Source: Notospermus geniculatus
Taxonomy: Eukaryota > Nemertea > Pilidiophora > Heteronemertea > Lineidae
Direction of reading: 5' to 3'
Length of the DNA: 64,000 nt
NCBI GenBank assembly: GCA_002633025.1
Contig: NMRB01002033.1
Coordinates: forward strand, 67,316-131,315
Part shown: piece by piece, positions 34,841 to 46,206 of the stretch
Numbering within the stretch: position 1 is the stretch's first letter
Layout of the letters: every line of letters starts with the position of its first letter
Made by a program: the position numbers and the translations under genes
Notes under the pieces: generated by a model
Databases searched by the model: none
What the model was told of the DNA's origin: nothing
The model's input: only the letters and a program-made list of their open reading frames with translations

Positions 34841-36157
34841 GGCCTTATGAGGATAGGCCGAAATTCTTTCGTTCTGCTTACTGGCCAATGTATAGTGTAG
34901 TACATGTAGTTCGACAATGTAGCCTAGGCTACTGTACGTACACGCTACCAAGCATCTTCAGAACTTGAAAAGGAGGGGAAGTTAGCTTTCAAATGGAATT
35001 GTCATGGATACCGATCGTTCTGCCCTGAGCGTGCAAACCACGCGTCTACAATTTTTGTCACCATGCATCTACAGGCTCCATGTACCCGGAGAATAACGCC
35101 ATACAAACGCCCAAACACAAACACCTGAACATTAAAAGCCATGGCAGCCTAGAATGTTTACGTCCCATAGGGATAACGACGGAAATCCTGCCATCGTGTG
35201 TGCACTTTGAGATGCCGAGATGGGGGCGGATATATGAAGTGCGCAGGGATGTTTTTCGCGACTGACGCGGAAAGGATGCCGAAATGGCATAATTTGCTTC
35301 CGCAACCCTTCCCAATCTTGTCGGCGCTCTAGTGGACGCCACCCAAGTGTTTTTACTCGCCGTACGGGCCCCGGAGTGGATATGTGACCTAGGCCGATTG
35401 TTGACGGGTCTTGCGATTACTTCCACCAATTTTCACCGGGCACCGTAGAATATGTGACCACACACACCGTAGACATGAAATTCGTAATGGACCCGTACGG
35501 TCTCTGAAATCCACGGCAAGCCGCCGGTGGGGAAAATCGTAGGGGGCCCGGTGGATATGTGACCTAGGCATAAGAGATTGGTGCCGTGCGCATGCACAAA
35601 ATCACCGTAGAAATCCAAGATGGCGGGCGGGGCCCCGTGGAAACGATGAAAAACGGGTTCAGAACTCGCTCCCCTTTGTTTCGAGAGTAGGCTATCACGT
35701 GGGAGGTACAAAGATGCCAAACGTTAATTTTCAAGTTAAGTAGCCCTGATGAGGATAGACGAAATTCTTTCATTCTGCTTACTGGCCAATGTACTGTACA
35801 TGTAGTTCGACAGTGTAGGCTACTGTACATGTACGTACACGCTACCAAGCATCTTCAGAACTTGAAAAGGAGGGGGAAGTTAGCTTTCAAATCAAATTGT
35901 CATGGATACCGATCGTTGCGTGGTCTGCGCCCTGAGCGTGCAGACCACGCGTCTACAATTTTTGTCACCATGCATCTACAGGCTCCATGTACCCGGAGAA
36001 TAACGCCATACAAATGCCCAAACACAAACACCTGAACCTTAAAAGCCATGGCAGCCTAGAATGTTTATGTCCCATAGGGATAACGACGGAAATCCTGCCA
36101 TCGTGTGTGCACTTTGAGATGCCGAGATGGGGGCGGATATGTGAAGTGCGCAGGGAT

Positions 36158-36451
36158 GTCGTGTCATTAACAGCTAAAAGACGGCAACAGGAACTGATGC
36201 AGCCCTTCCTTATTGGCAGCACAACAAACGGTTTGTAGCAGATTGACATTTTCGTGTCCATTTTTCAGCCATGGTAACAATAGGATGAAGAAGTAGTGTT
36301 GATGTGAAACTGTCGACTTCGTCATGAAATTCATCTTCGTCAGATCCGTTTTTCTTACTTTGTCGTAGGATTTGGAAATGAGACATTCGAAGGACTGAGA
36401 AGCTTTCTGCATTTGTCAAAATATATTAGAATCTGTAAAACGGGGAATTCA
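36158..36451. other. Intergenic stretch, nothing recognised
   Basis: Two overlapping minus-strand frames of 69-81 codons; no domain. Confidence 0.3.
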
Positions 36452-36665
36452 TGCACCTGTGATTTTCAACCTGATTTTGCTTTGCGACTTGCTTTGCAAC
36501 TGGGCACTCGATAGTGGACGAACTAGACGTGATGTCCACCAGTGGCGAAGCTGTGATCAATTTCAGATCGGCGACCGGTATCAGTTCCTTGCGGTCGTAT
36601 TCAATCGCAGGTAGCAGGTTGCAAAACAAATCGCAAAGCAGAAAATCAGAAGTGGATTCCTAGCT
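36452..36665. mobile_element. MITE family Q, intact copy (GACTTGCTTTGCAAC)
   Basis: Ends TTTTCAACCTGATTTTGC, TTTGCGACTTGCTTTGCAAC and GGTTGCAAAACAAATCGCAA, AGAAAATCAGAAGTGG. It has an uninterrupted GCGATTGAATACGACCGCAA region (on the reverse strand). It serves as the empty-site reference for the nested copy at 54311-54846. Confidence 0.7.
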
Positions 36666-37327
36666 TTAAGGCAAGGCTGAATAACCTTTCCCACCAATCC
36701 CAATGGGATTGATTTTAAGGAATTAAGACCTCACCTTTTCCGCAGGTGTCCCAAATCCATACCCACTCAGTGAACCATCGGTTGTGTTATCAAGACCTCG
36801 GAAGCCAAAAAGAGGCCAATGCGTTTTCCAATAAAATCATTGGTAATGACCAAGTCATTATAGAATAATAATTCAAGAAAAGTTGCTTCTGATACACCTC
36901 ACAGAACGTCATTCAAATTACATGTATATTCATTGTTTCTGTTATCTTTATTTCCGCACTATCTTACAATCTGTCATTCGTTATCGCTGGCTAAATGATG
37001 CTACTAAAGACTCGTTGGATATCAAGTGAAAATCGTTAATACTTTTTTTCGTCTTCCTTAAGACATCAATAATACATGTAATGATGATGCTGTCTGCAAA
37101 CTAATAAACTACCACCCCATGTCGGTTAGCAGATGTTAGTTGACACCTGGCATTATAAATTGCAAGTAAATGACTGAGTGTTGCATTACACAATTTGTGC
37201 GACTAAATTGACGGGTTGATAAGAGAACGTAGCGAAACCTCTTTTTAAAATTGGAATTTAAGATAGCTAATTTGCATATAGATGAATAGAATAGTAAACA
37301 TCATTAAGTTCATATGTATCTTAATAG
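36666..37327. other. Intergenic stretch, nothing recognised
   Basis: AT-rich with no long frame and no clear repeat. Confidence 0.35.
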
Positions 37328-37692
37328 ATAGGTTGCGCAGCTTCCGACTCCGACTACTCCGGCTTACCAGAATGAATTGTAGACATCCTTGATAAAAACG
37401 ATTTCATAGACGTTTGCAAATCGTAGAATGCCATAACTTTGTGGCCGAATAATTTTGACTCGTAATCGGAAGTGCACGTATTGTAAATCGCAAATATTAT
37501 AGTCGTGTTTCAAGTCGTAACGACTACATGTAGGATTACGACTTCAATATTCATTATTTATCCGGCCTAATAAGGCCCAGTTTTTCTGCCTTCAATTTAT
37601 GGTGTTTGACTAATTGAAAACTTCTACCAAATCGTTTTTATCAAGTTAGCGGACTGCAATGCAGTTGGAGTCGGGCCGCTGCGCAACCTCTC
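37328..37692. mobile_element. Inverted-repeat element with AGGTTGCGCAGC ends
   Basis: The left end AGGTTGCGCAGCTTCCGACT CCGACT pairs with AGTTGGAGTCGGGCCGCTGC GCAACCT. About 365 bp; the middle has a second inverted pair (AAAACGATTT/AAATCGTTTT) at 37396 and 37631. Confidence 0.65.
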
Positions 37693-37749
37693 TAGGTCAC
37701 TAAGATGATGTCAAGGTTTGGGATGGCGTTAAACAAGGCCAGTGGTTTA

Positions 37750-37945
37750 ACTGGAGGTGTAGTGGTTCCGGTCTCCGATTAGCGGTCAGAGGGTCTCGGG
37801 TAATTCGAATCCCACTGTGGCGTGAGACTTTGGGCAAGTCTCTTTGCCTTTACTGGCTTCTCCATCGATGTGTATAATGGTTACTGGAATGCTGAGATTG
37901 TAGCGCTGAATGAGCAGCTCATCTGAGGTTTACTGAAAGGTTTCA
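37750..37945 (+). mobile_element. tRNA-derived SINE
   Basis: GGAGGTGTAGTGGTTCCGG at 37753 resembles an RNA polymerase III A box and GGGTAATTCGAATCCC at 37798 a B box (consensus GGTTCGANNCC), spaced as in a tRNA gene. The body then carries TTTGGGCAAGTCTCTTTGCC, a phrase I recall from conserved central domains of animal SINEs. It cannot be a functional tRNA because the acceptor stem is not complementary. The 3' end is placed only approximately. Confidence 0.6.
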
Positions 37946-38551
37946 GGGTAGACTGGGGTTAAAGTGAAAAGTCGGATGAGAACCTCTACCGTTGTTGATA
38001 TCAGACTATAAACCCAAACCTTAACTTTAACTTTAGCCAGTTTACTTGAGGTATTTTTCTCATAGACTACGCTTACCAGGATAGCAGAACCAAAAATCTT
38101 GTTGTACTTTGTGTCTTTTCTGACATCATCAAGATTCCTGATCCTGCTGCCAATTTTCCTCTGTTTAGAAAAAATATTTGCGTCTTTCCGATGTATCAAA
38201 CGAGAATATGATCACTGTATTGCGTTCGTAGCTTGGCCACGATGAAAAAAAATATGTACAAGTGACTTCAAATAAATGACGAATGCTCACATAATCAGGA
38301 ATAGGACAGTTCTACTTCTAACGCAAGCCCATATTTCACTCGTGTCATCTGTGTATACAGCACAAGTCAATAGTTGTGGCGAATCGATTTTAGTTATAAA
38401 AGAGAGCCATCGTTTCGTGAGTTGTTTGCATTCCTCATAGTTCGAGTTACTCTCCAATTGCATGCGGCATTCCATCTATCGAAGTACTTCACCCGATCGA
38501 GTCGGTATGGGCAACGGCGATGTCAAGTTAGTTGTCATTCTATTGATTTTA

Positions 38552-41353
38552 TCACTTGCCTCTGAACTGCTTTTTCTTGTGTTGTTTGCCTCCGAAAATC
38601 TTGGAAAGGCGCCCGTTCACTGCCTGAGGACGACTGATAGTTGTCGGGAGATTCGAATCAGCTGTGCTGTTCGATCCAACGGTCGATTGCGATTTGTTTA
38701 CTGCGCTCCGCTTCGAGGGAAGGTTGCAATACTGTTGGAACTCTAGGACGCTACATTGATGGAAACAGCACTCGCACACTATGCCCGTCATTCCGACTTG
38801 TCTCTTATCTCGCAAGTAGCTCTTTGCCTTGAAGTGAGATATGAATGGATTGGGCCTAGAATTGGCAGCATCTGAAAAAAGAACATTATTTTTTGAATAC
38901 GCGATCATTTAGTCAGGCGCGGATCCAGGATTTTTGCAGAGGGGGGGTCAGGGCCGCCGATGAAGGCGGTCATTGCAGGCGGGCGCCGACGGGGGAGGGG
39001 TCTTGGGGCCGCAGACGCGATTTTCTGGCATCTCAGTATCAAAGCAGAAGCTTTATTTCTACGGTTTTTTGCTTATTTTCGCAAATTATTGAAAAAAAAT
39101 GGTGATGGAGAGCAGTACGACCCCCGGATCCGCACCTGTTAGCATGGGATATTCTATTCTGAATGGCAAACGGTAAGCTGAATACAGAGATCGTTCAAGA
39201 TGGCCGACTCTTCAGTATAGTTGAAAAGGAGGTAAGATTGGTGGTTGGGTTTGGGCCAGTGATCAGCCCCTTTGATTCACAGGTTCTATAAACATACGTG
39301 ACAACCAGGCCAATGTCGGCCTCTATAGAAGAACACGTTTCTTTTTGCTGCTTGAAAATAAATGAAAATAAACGACAGGGCAAATTCTGATTGTCAGCCA
39401 CAAAAACCGGGGATTTTTCTTGGAAAAATTGGTGATATGATCCATGTTCTAATTACTAAATCCCTTTGATTTCAGTTGGCGATCTGGAAATATACCTTTA
39501 TGTGTATCGACACATGTTGCTAACATACCATAATCTAAAACCTCTCACTGTTTGAGTGGACCCATGTGGATAACAAAAAGGATGCCAAACCAGTCACAAA
39601 GTTGCAGTATATTGTTACGCTATTGATTTTTCGTATGTCTCATAAGGAATACAAAATAGTGTCAGTCCCAAGTGTGTCCTTGAGAGAACAAGCGCCGTAT
39701 TGATTTAGTCATTGTTGACTTTTAGTACACTTTCTCCACCAAATACTGATGCGATGGATCATGTTCTTGGTAAAGGAATTTATCCCCAAGCGTAAGAAAA
39801 GTAGTAGTTGGCAGTCAAAAAGAAGTGGTTGCAGCGTGCCTTTGACTGGTCAAGAGGTAGTAGCCTACACTCTAAAAACTAAAGAGTTAAAGTAACTCCT
39901 AAAGAGTTAAAGTAACACCTAAAGAGCCTGTACAGTGAGTGCTCTTTAAAGAGCACTCACTGTACAGGCTCTTTAGGAGTTACTTTAACTCTTTAGGAGT
40001 TACTTTAACTCTTTAGTTTTTAGAGTGTAGCTGGCATTTAATGGATATAAAAACACATTGGCCCGAACTCATAAAGGATGTGCATCTTAGACAAGTCTAA
40101 TCCGCCAAAACAAGTCTAAGTCAGCGAATACAGAAGGAGAGGTATAGCTTAGACGTTGTGACATAATCGTCTCAACAAAGGTACGATCGGCGATGCACGT
40201 TTAATCACCTGTTGGACTTGACAAGCTAGCTATATACTGTATAGTATGCGTTAATCGGTCGGCCCGCGAAACTTGTTCGAATGGAAAATCGTTGAATATT
40301 CAGGTTCAGGGTAATTATTGATCAACCCGTCATCCGCGAGAATAGTGGTCCTGTCAATTTCATTAGTGCTCAGGCCTACTCGTCTGCATTTATTGCTTGC
40401 GTGAATGACCATCGTGTCACATTTCTTCGTTGTCCAAGGCCTACTCACAACAAGAAAGGCAATAGTGGATCAGCAGAAAATTCATTTGAATTGACACTGG
40501 TGTTGTATGGAGAGATGCGTAATCAACTTAACTAGGCCTAGAACGCGGATATTCAACGATTTTCCATTCGAACAAGTTTCGCGGGCCGACCGATTAACGC
40601 ATACTACATGTATATAGTATAGTTGGACGTCCTTGCGTTGTTCGAAATTCCGATAAACACCAGTTTTGCTTTGGTAGACTTGTCTGACTGTTGTCTTACA
40701 AATGTTAGGCTTAAACAAGACTTACATGTAGTCCATGTTAGACAGGCGAAAAACACCTTTAATACATATAAGTTTGGGCCTGTGTGTCTGCACGCAAGTA
40801 GGCCTACTCGACACAGGCAACTACCTCGAGAGGGTATAGCCGGCGAACCAAACAACAATGTTTGGTGATCTGTCCCCAGCTAGGGTGTCGTCCGCAAACT
40901 ACCCTCATTTTGTCACGTGGCCCTTATTTAGGTGACAAAACCCGACTTCGTGCCAGAAACACAATTCTGGAGAAAAAAGATATACCGCCCACTAAAAATA
41001 CGAAGATCTTGCTTACATATTCCATTTCAAGTTCGTCATCACTTGTTTTCGTAGTCGGATACCCTGGTACTTTCAGTGGGCGGGTTCGAGTAGAAACAGG
41101 CGTTCCACTTACCTCTATCTTGTAGCCTTTTGACCACAAATTGATCTTCAGGGCTGTAATAACCATGTGGATAGCAGATGGTTGCCATTAGGGTGGGTAA
41201 ATTATCTCCACACACGCCGTTCGCGACAGGTCCACTCTCGATAACGGATTCTGTGCACACCTTCATCGTTGTCTCAGCTGTGACCTGTCCGCCGATCCTT
41301 CTGGCAAACAGCATCAACATTATTGGCAGGATAACGGCAATTTTCTTGTCCAT
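38552..41353 (-). CDS. Insulin-like peptide precursor with eight cysteines, two coding exons
   Basis: Exon 1 is 41113-41353 and exon 2 is 38552-38871. The donor (ATAGAG|GTAAGTGG) and acceptor (TTCTTTTTTCAG|AT) are strong and join in phase 1 within the C peptide, the position conserved in insulin genes. The 186-residue product has a hydrophobic signal core (residues 5-16), a B chain with GVCGDNLPTLMATIC (Cys48 and Cys60 with eleven residues between, as in insulin), a KR site at 75-76, a C peptide ending RDKR (101-104), and an A chain with GIVCECCFHQC and YC (Cys113, 115, 116, 120, 129). The extra Cys33 and Cys113 can form the fourth disulfide known from molluscan insulins and octinsulins. After KR at 134-135 a basic tail of about 51 residues follows, with two N-glycosylation sequons, like an IGF-type extension. 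It is inferred to be a secreted ligand of an insulin-type receptor; all key residues are present. Confidence 0.9.
38914..39140. mobile_element. GGATCCRGGATTT element inside the insulin-like gene intron
   Basis: The ends CAGGCGCGGATCCAGGATTT and CCCGGATCCGCACCTG are complementary, about 227 bp apart. It belongs to the family at 21569. It lies only about 40 bp upstream (in transcript order) of the exon 2 acceptor, so it borders the branch-point region. Confidence 0.7.
39868..40027. mobile_element. 160-bp almost perfect palindromic MITE in the insulin-like gene intron
   Basis: The arms are 80 bp with one mismatch seen: CACTCTAAAAACTAAAGAGT, tandem TTAAAGTAACTCCTAAAGAG words, and CCTGTACAGTGAGTGCTCTT at the centre. 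TA flanks both ends. An RNA copy within the intron would form a long hairpin. Confidence 0.85.
40232..40620. mobile_element. Inverted-repeat element with long arms in the insulin-like gene intron
   Basis: ATAGTATGCGTTAATCGGTC, GGCCCGCGAAACTTGTTCGA and ATGGAAAATCGTTGAATATTC at 40241-40302 pair with their complements at 40549-40612. The 245-bp loop between them is unrelated and non-coding as far as I can see. Confidence 0.8.
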
Positions 41354-41400
41354 GTTTTCTATAAATCAATTAAATGGCATTGTCTTACTATAAAGTGTTA
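41337..41400 (-). promoter_or_regulatory. Leader of the insulin-like gene: possible acceptor or TATA-like site
   Basis: On the minus strand, AATTGATTTATAG|AAAACATG places an AG five bases before the start codon, which would suit a 5'-UTR intron, common in insulin genes. Alternatively CACTTTATAGTAAG at about 41386-41399 could be a TATA-like element. Sequence alone does not decide. Confidence 0.3.
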
Positions 41401-41443
41401 GTAGACACAGCAAAACGACAGTCATAGACCTATATGTAGGTAC

Positions 41444-41689
41444 TGTCACACTAAAGTAGTTCTCAAAACGTCCCGTCCTAAAAAATCGTAAAACGGGCTA
41501 GAACGTTACTGTAATATTGGTCAAATAATGTCTCGAAGTGCTGGATCACTCTTCCCGTCCGAGCAAGTCCGTAAAGTTCGTAAAAAGAATGTAAAAAGTT
41601 GCCACTACGTCCACTCGTTTCGCATGCAGTTTGAGCCCGTTCGGCAACATTTTCAAGAACGTACTGAGAACATGGAGGTAGTGTGATGG
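41444..41689. mobile_element. MITE with TGTCACACTA ends, 90 bp upstream of the insulin-like start codon
   Basis: TGTCACACTAAAGTAGTTCT and AAAACGT pair with AACGTACTGAGAACATGGAG and GTAGTGTGATGG. It lies in the proximal upstream region or first intron of the insulin-like gene and could have altered its regulation. Confidence 0.65.
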
Positions 41690-43076
41690 GGCATTAGATT
41701 GAGGACCTCTTTATAATTCACCAGGGAAAAGAAAAGGTAAAATTCAGTTAATCTGGGGTTACATGTAGACGCAAAACTAATTGCAATACATGTATAGGTT
41801 TATTCACTTGTAAGCATCTGGGGAGAGTCCCCTAAACATCATACTGAATGTTACCAAAGTTTTTCTAGGAGTGGAAATGGGTCAAAATGGTACATGTATA
41901 ACATGCTAAATTGACATCTAACATGAAAAGACCCAACATGCTGTCTTTATAGGTGGAGGGTAACAGTCTGTCCATCACCTCATTTAATTGTGAAGTGAGT
42001 ATGCAGCAATGGTACGTTGAATTAACAGGGATGCTTGATTTGAAAAAGATTACACCTCGAATCTACTAGATGTTTTGCATGACAGCCAAAAGGGTTCGCC
42101 CTTGACAATGTTGGATTCGAGGACGTTGCATTCACCAAAGTTTTATCGTATAACATTAAATAGCCGGACGTGATCTAATGTGGTGCATGATATGAACGAG
42201 AACAGGTAGCTTTCATCAAGTCCATTTTTTTTGGGGGGGGGGAGGTGGAGGTCTTCAAGTGAAGATGGGAGTAATTTGAAAAATTCTGACAAGCAATTAT
42301 AAACTTTGGAAATATGTTGAAGTAAATGATTTGATAAAATGCTACTCACCAAAAATTTGGAACATTGTCGGCAACTTACTAAGTAACTCCTCTCCGTGGC
42401 TTCTCTGTCCCCACTACACTTCACACGAGACCTGTGCAAGACCCACCAGCTCTGAAGTGTGGCCCTTCTTACCACTCTTATATATTTCATGCAGGTTGGA
42501 AAAAGTCATCTTTAAATAGTAACTAAACAAAAGCCCCTTGACGCCACGTGACGTCACACGATGCTCACTGGCCAACACCCACCTCCCCAAAGTTTTCCAA
42601 AGAATAGTAATATGATACTGGCTATTATCATGGAAACAGCTTCTTGTTACGTGGAGAAATATTGGCCTAATGATATTCTGTAGACGTAAAGAAAGAAAAA
42701 TATTGACATTTAACAAAAGTTGTAATTCAATCTGTTTCAGTAAACTGCTTATTAAATCCGCCCCACCAGTAGAAAAAGCCACGATACAGACACAAGATTC
42801 TCCGTCGAAGAAGGCCACTTAAGTAAAATCCGAAATCTAAAAGAAGTTAAATTTCTTCGACGAAGTTTAAGGATTTTTCTATTCACTGTCATTGTTGTTA
42901 CTCAGCCAATTTATTCTGTATCTCGCGAGTGATTTTGTAAAAGTGATGATCATAACCTTTCGTTGACGTCAGGATTTCGTAAAAGGAAAGAATTGCATAA
43001 TCGCCATGGGATATCGTCACTGACGTTACACGGTTAAAACTGAGTTTTCTAGAGTATCACACTGAAGGGAGTAAGA
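41690..43076. other. Upstream region of the insulin-like gene, no supported gene
   Basis: A 134-codon minus-strand frame (42414-42818) has no recognisable domain. A full cAMP-response-type palindrome, GTGACGTCAC, occurs at 42548-42557, about 1.2 kb upstream of the insulin-like start codon. Confidence 0.35.
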
Positions 43077-43316
43077 AATAAAAGTGGAAAATAAGAAGTG
43101 GGAAATTTAGGAATTTTGCGCGAATTTTTCAATTTCTCAAATTGGGAGAATTTTTTCCCATTGTGAGAAATATCGCCCGAAAAATCCGACAAAATGTCGT
43201 GTGATTTCAAGAAAATTTCTCAAAATGGGAAAAAAATTTCTCCCAATTTGAGAAATTGAAAAAAATCGCGCAAAATTCCAAAATTTCTCACTTCGTCACT
43301 TTTATTTCTTACTCCC
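43077..43316. mobile_element. MITE family C, copy 2
   Basis: Complete palindromic copy: GGGAGTAAGAAATAAAAGTG at one end and CACTTTTATTTCTTACTCCC at the other. The arms run AAGTGGGAAATTTAGGAATT, TTGCGCGAATTTTTCAATTT, CTCAAATTGGGAGAA to a centre of CGACAAAATGTCG. Confidence 0.85.
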
Positions 43317-43530
43317 TTACTGTTTTCGAAGTGCACTGTGAACGTACCAATGGCATGATTTATTCTATTTCATACCTCTCTTGAACGGCCGATAAAGGCG
43401 CGAAATGCATCTAACGTGATGTACCGGTAGGCCTATTTTGATATCCGTTTTCATATCAAACTATTCAACTAAACCGCATTTGATAAATTACATTACGTAC
43501 ATGTAGTGCTTCAGGCGAAACGAAACGTCC

Positions 43531-43662
43531 AGGGCGGGCCGTCACGAAACTCCGATAGCACTAACAGTGCCTAACAGAGGTGTATGCAATGGCTTTTACC
43601 ATTACAGAAATTCTCTGTTAGGCCCTGTTAGTGCTATCGTAGTTTCGTGGCGGTCGCCCCAG
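43531..43662. repeat. Hairpin element with CACGAAACTCCGATAGCAC arms
   Basis: GTCACGAAACTCCGATAGCA, CTAACAGTGCCTAACAGAG pair with CTCTGTTAGGCCCTGTTAG and TGCTATCGTAGTTTCGTGG. The GGGCGGGCC and GGTCGCCCC flanks extend the pairing. Confidence 0.75.
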
Positions 43663-45868
43663 GATTTGGTCAACTCTGCTCTGCGCTCTGTTTTATAAGC
43701 CTCCCATGCCGGCCCTGTCGTTTTCCAACCTCATTGTAACCATCACTACAGTGGAAAAATAAGTTAGTATTCTATTTTGTTCGATTGGTACATTTTGCTC
43801 GAGTGATTTCGCGTACGAAATAAAAAGGAAATCATAATTCGAACGACAACCGTGATGTTGGGGTCGTCGCGGTCGGCGTTCGTGCTTCACGTAAAATGAA
43901 CTGAGTGCGCAAAATGAGAAACTCTGGTATTTCACGCAACACGCTTTTGAAATGGCCCCTCCGATACAAACTGAACCCCCGGAAGAAAGAAATCATTAAA
44001 CATATAGGTCGAAAACTACACGATATTGGACGAAATTCTTATCATCTGCCCCTTGGCAATGACATTTAGGTGAATAAAGCAGCATTGGAAGGGCTATAAC
44101 TGGAATGAGAACGTGTTTTGGATAATCAATGTATCGGTAGCACTGTTAGCTATAATTAGACCTGGCTTTTAATTATTCAAAAGAGACGATCTATCCTCAT
44201 TAATATTGTAAGACAGTATGATTTAACACGTTTTGTCAAGAAATTGAGTTGGTGACGAATGTCGTTCGTCAGCCTCGTTTCGGACGACATTGGTATGGAT
44301 GGGGAAAATTCCCATGCAGGCGCTGTTGAAGGTCGCATCGTTGTACTATAGAAAAGGCCCGTTTCTACATGTACTGCTCGCCGCAACCACGACGGAATCC
44401 GCGCTGTATTGGAAACGGGGATTTACACGGTAATGAATCAGTGTTTCGTGAGACAGCGAGGTAAAGAAAATGAACGATATACATGTTGTAAACGATACGA
44501 CATCAATGACGTCACATCACATTCAAACTGTAGCCCTAGGAATGGAGCGTGACGTCACTGTCATATAGTTTACACGTACATGTATCCTCATTATCTTACA
44601 AGTAACCTCACTGTCGATTTCCCAGCATCTTCAGTCTTTCATATTTTCTTGTTTTATTTTACCAACACGATACTTATTTGCAATGCCATTATATGAGTAC
44701 AATGCTAACGTTAATATGGAAATTTAGAAAACCGGACCACCAAACAAGAATATTTTTTGCATTCTTAAGAGTCCAAGGCTCGTGGGCAACGTTAAAACAT
44801 TCTGAAAATATACTGCAAATATACAAACAGCGCCGCCTATTGATGATCCTTCACTTTTGGCGCCACACATGTCAGTGTCTATTGGGTCTGTACCTATATG
44901 GCCAACTACATGTAAACACTGGGGACGAGTGTGGCAGTTGTGTGGAATAGGCTTTACTTTCCATCAAATCCTAAGCCTTTCTAAGTCATGATTTGAATTT
45001 TCTCAAAATTACTCGGTACTCCTTTGTTGCTCAAGGCGTGCAGAGTAAGGTTACCTGTCGCATTTATTTATCCAGAGCTGCCACTATTTGGATGGTGAAA
45101 AACACACATTCGATCAGGTTTTCGATTTCGAAAGGATGCTCATATTGCCCTCTAGAGGGTCGACTGCGCCGTGTGTCTTACTGAGCAACAATTGAAAGGT
45201 GTTCATCTTTGCAAAGCGAAGAGAAATGAGGAATTAATGACACTGGGGCTTTGTCATGCGAAGACAGATCTTTTTCTCTGGAAAGTACTACTGTCTGAAA
45301 TTGCATTGCCTAGAGCCTGTAGAGGCAAAATGTCTGTTGAAGTCCCTGTGATGTACAGGGCTTGCCGACGGCTTCGTTCAAAGAGCCTTGTCTTCTTGCT
45401 CTCTGTAAGCACTGCTTGTCTTTGTTGGCCGGGGTGAATCACTTCTGGTAAGCCGTGAATGTTTGATGAGACTGGCAAACGAGTGATTTGCTTTGGCAGG
45501 GTTTCCATCGCAAAGGGGTGATTAGCGACATCACCGTATGTGTGTGAGATCAGATGTAATGGCCTAAGATGAAACACAGCATGTATGTATGCGATGTTCG
45601 TATTATTCTTTGATTTCGATAGCAGCATGGTGCGTTACCAGTTCACGCATAAGGTGGTAATGCCCTCAGGCCTCATGAAATCGTCAAAGACATTCCGTCT
45701 TTCTTTTCTTTTCTCTGGCAGAAATGACCCAGAGGATTTAGTGTTGTTCTTTTTCCAGAGATTCACACTTTTATACAAGGGTTCGACGGTATGCATAAAA
45801 AATATGCTTGCCTCCGCCGGTTCCGTGAGGGTGATGGAAAGTAGCTGTTCTTTCCTTCATTTTCCTTG
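43663..45868. other. Intergenic stretch with two CRE-like palindromes, no supported gene
   Basis: TGACGTCA occurs at 44509-44516 and 44551-44558, 42 bp apart. The longest frames (up to 124 codons, 45254-45914) lie on both strands, overlap and show no domain. Confidence 0.35.
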
Positions 45869-46206
45869 TCACCAATTTAATGCAAGATTGTCGGAACAGG
45901 TTCCGAGACGGTGATGAAGGTTCAGAACATCCTATCGAGAAAGTGTTTATGCATTTTTGCACAACTGCTGAGTACTTTTGAGTTTGACATCACCAGGATA
46001 CTAGACTCACACCAAGTACATGTTCTAACAAAAAGTTGGTTCCGGTTCTTTGATACACTGTAGGTTGGTGACTTCTTCTTTTTGGAAAACTTGAACATGA
46101 AGTTTGATATAAGATAAATTGAGTGGAACCACTTTCTCGATAGGATATTCTGAACCTTGGTCTCAGGGAGCCTGTTCCGACAAGGATTCTGGTACTAAAT
46201 TGGTGA
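45869..46206. mobile_element. Inverted-repeat element with CACCAATTTA ends
   Basis: CACCAATTTAATGCAAG, TTGTCGGAACAGGTTCCGAG and AGGTTCAGAACATCCTATCG pair with CGATAGGATATTCTGAACCT, GCCTGTTCCGACAAGG and TAAATTGGTG. Confidence 0.7.

Larger units (their letters stand above)
34307..36157. repeat. Local segmental duplication interrupted by later MITEs
   Basis: Block a (34307-34466) matches 35574-35742, and block b (34850-35247) matches 35744-36155, with about 95% identity by eye. In the first unit, blocks a and b are separated by the two MITEs at 34466-34714 and 34728-34840. In the second unit they are directly adjacent (AAGTTAAGTAGCCCTGATGA), giving a natural empty site. A further fragment of the element at 7260 sits between the units (35268-35342). 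Confidence 0.8.

Noticed and set aside
40924-41166. 80-codon minus-strand frame overlapping the insulin-like exon 1 end
   Set aside because: It is a different frame from the insulin-like exon; the strong donor at 41112 makes this region intron.
44506-44560. Two TGACGTCA palindromes considered as a cAMP-responsive promoter
   Set aside because: No gene start is supported within 2 kb on either side, so only the motif can be recorded.
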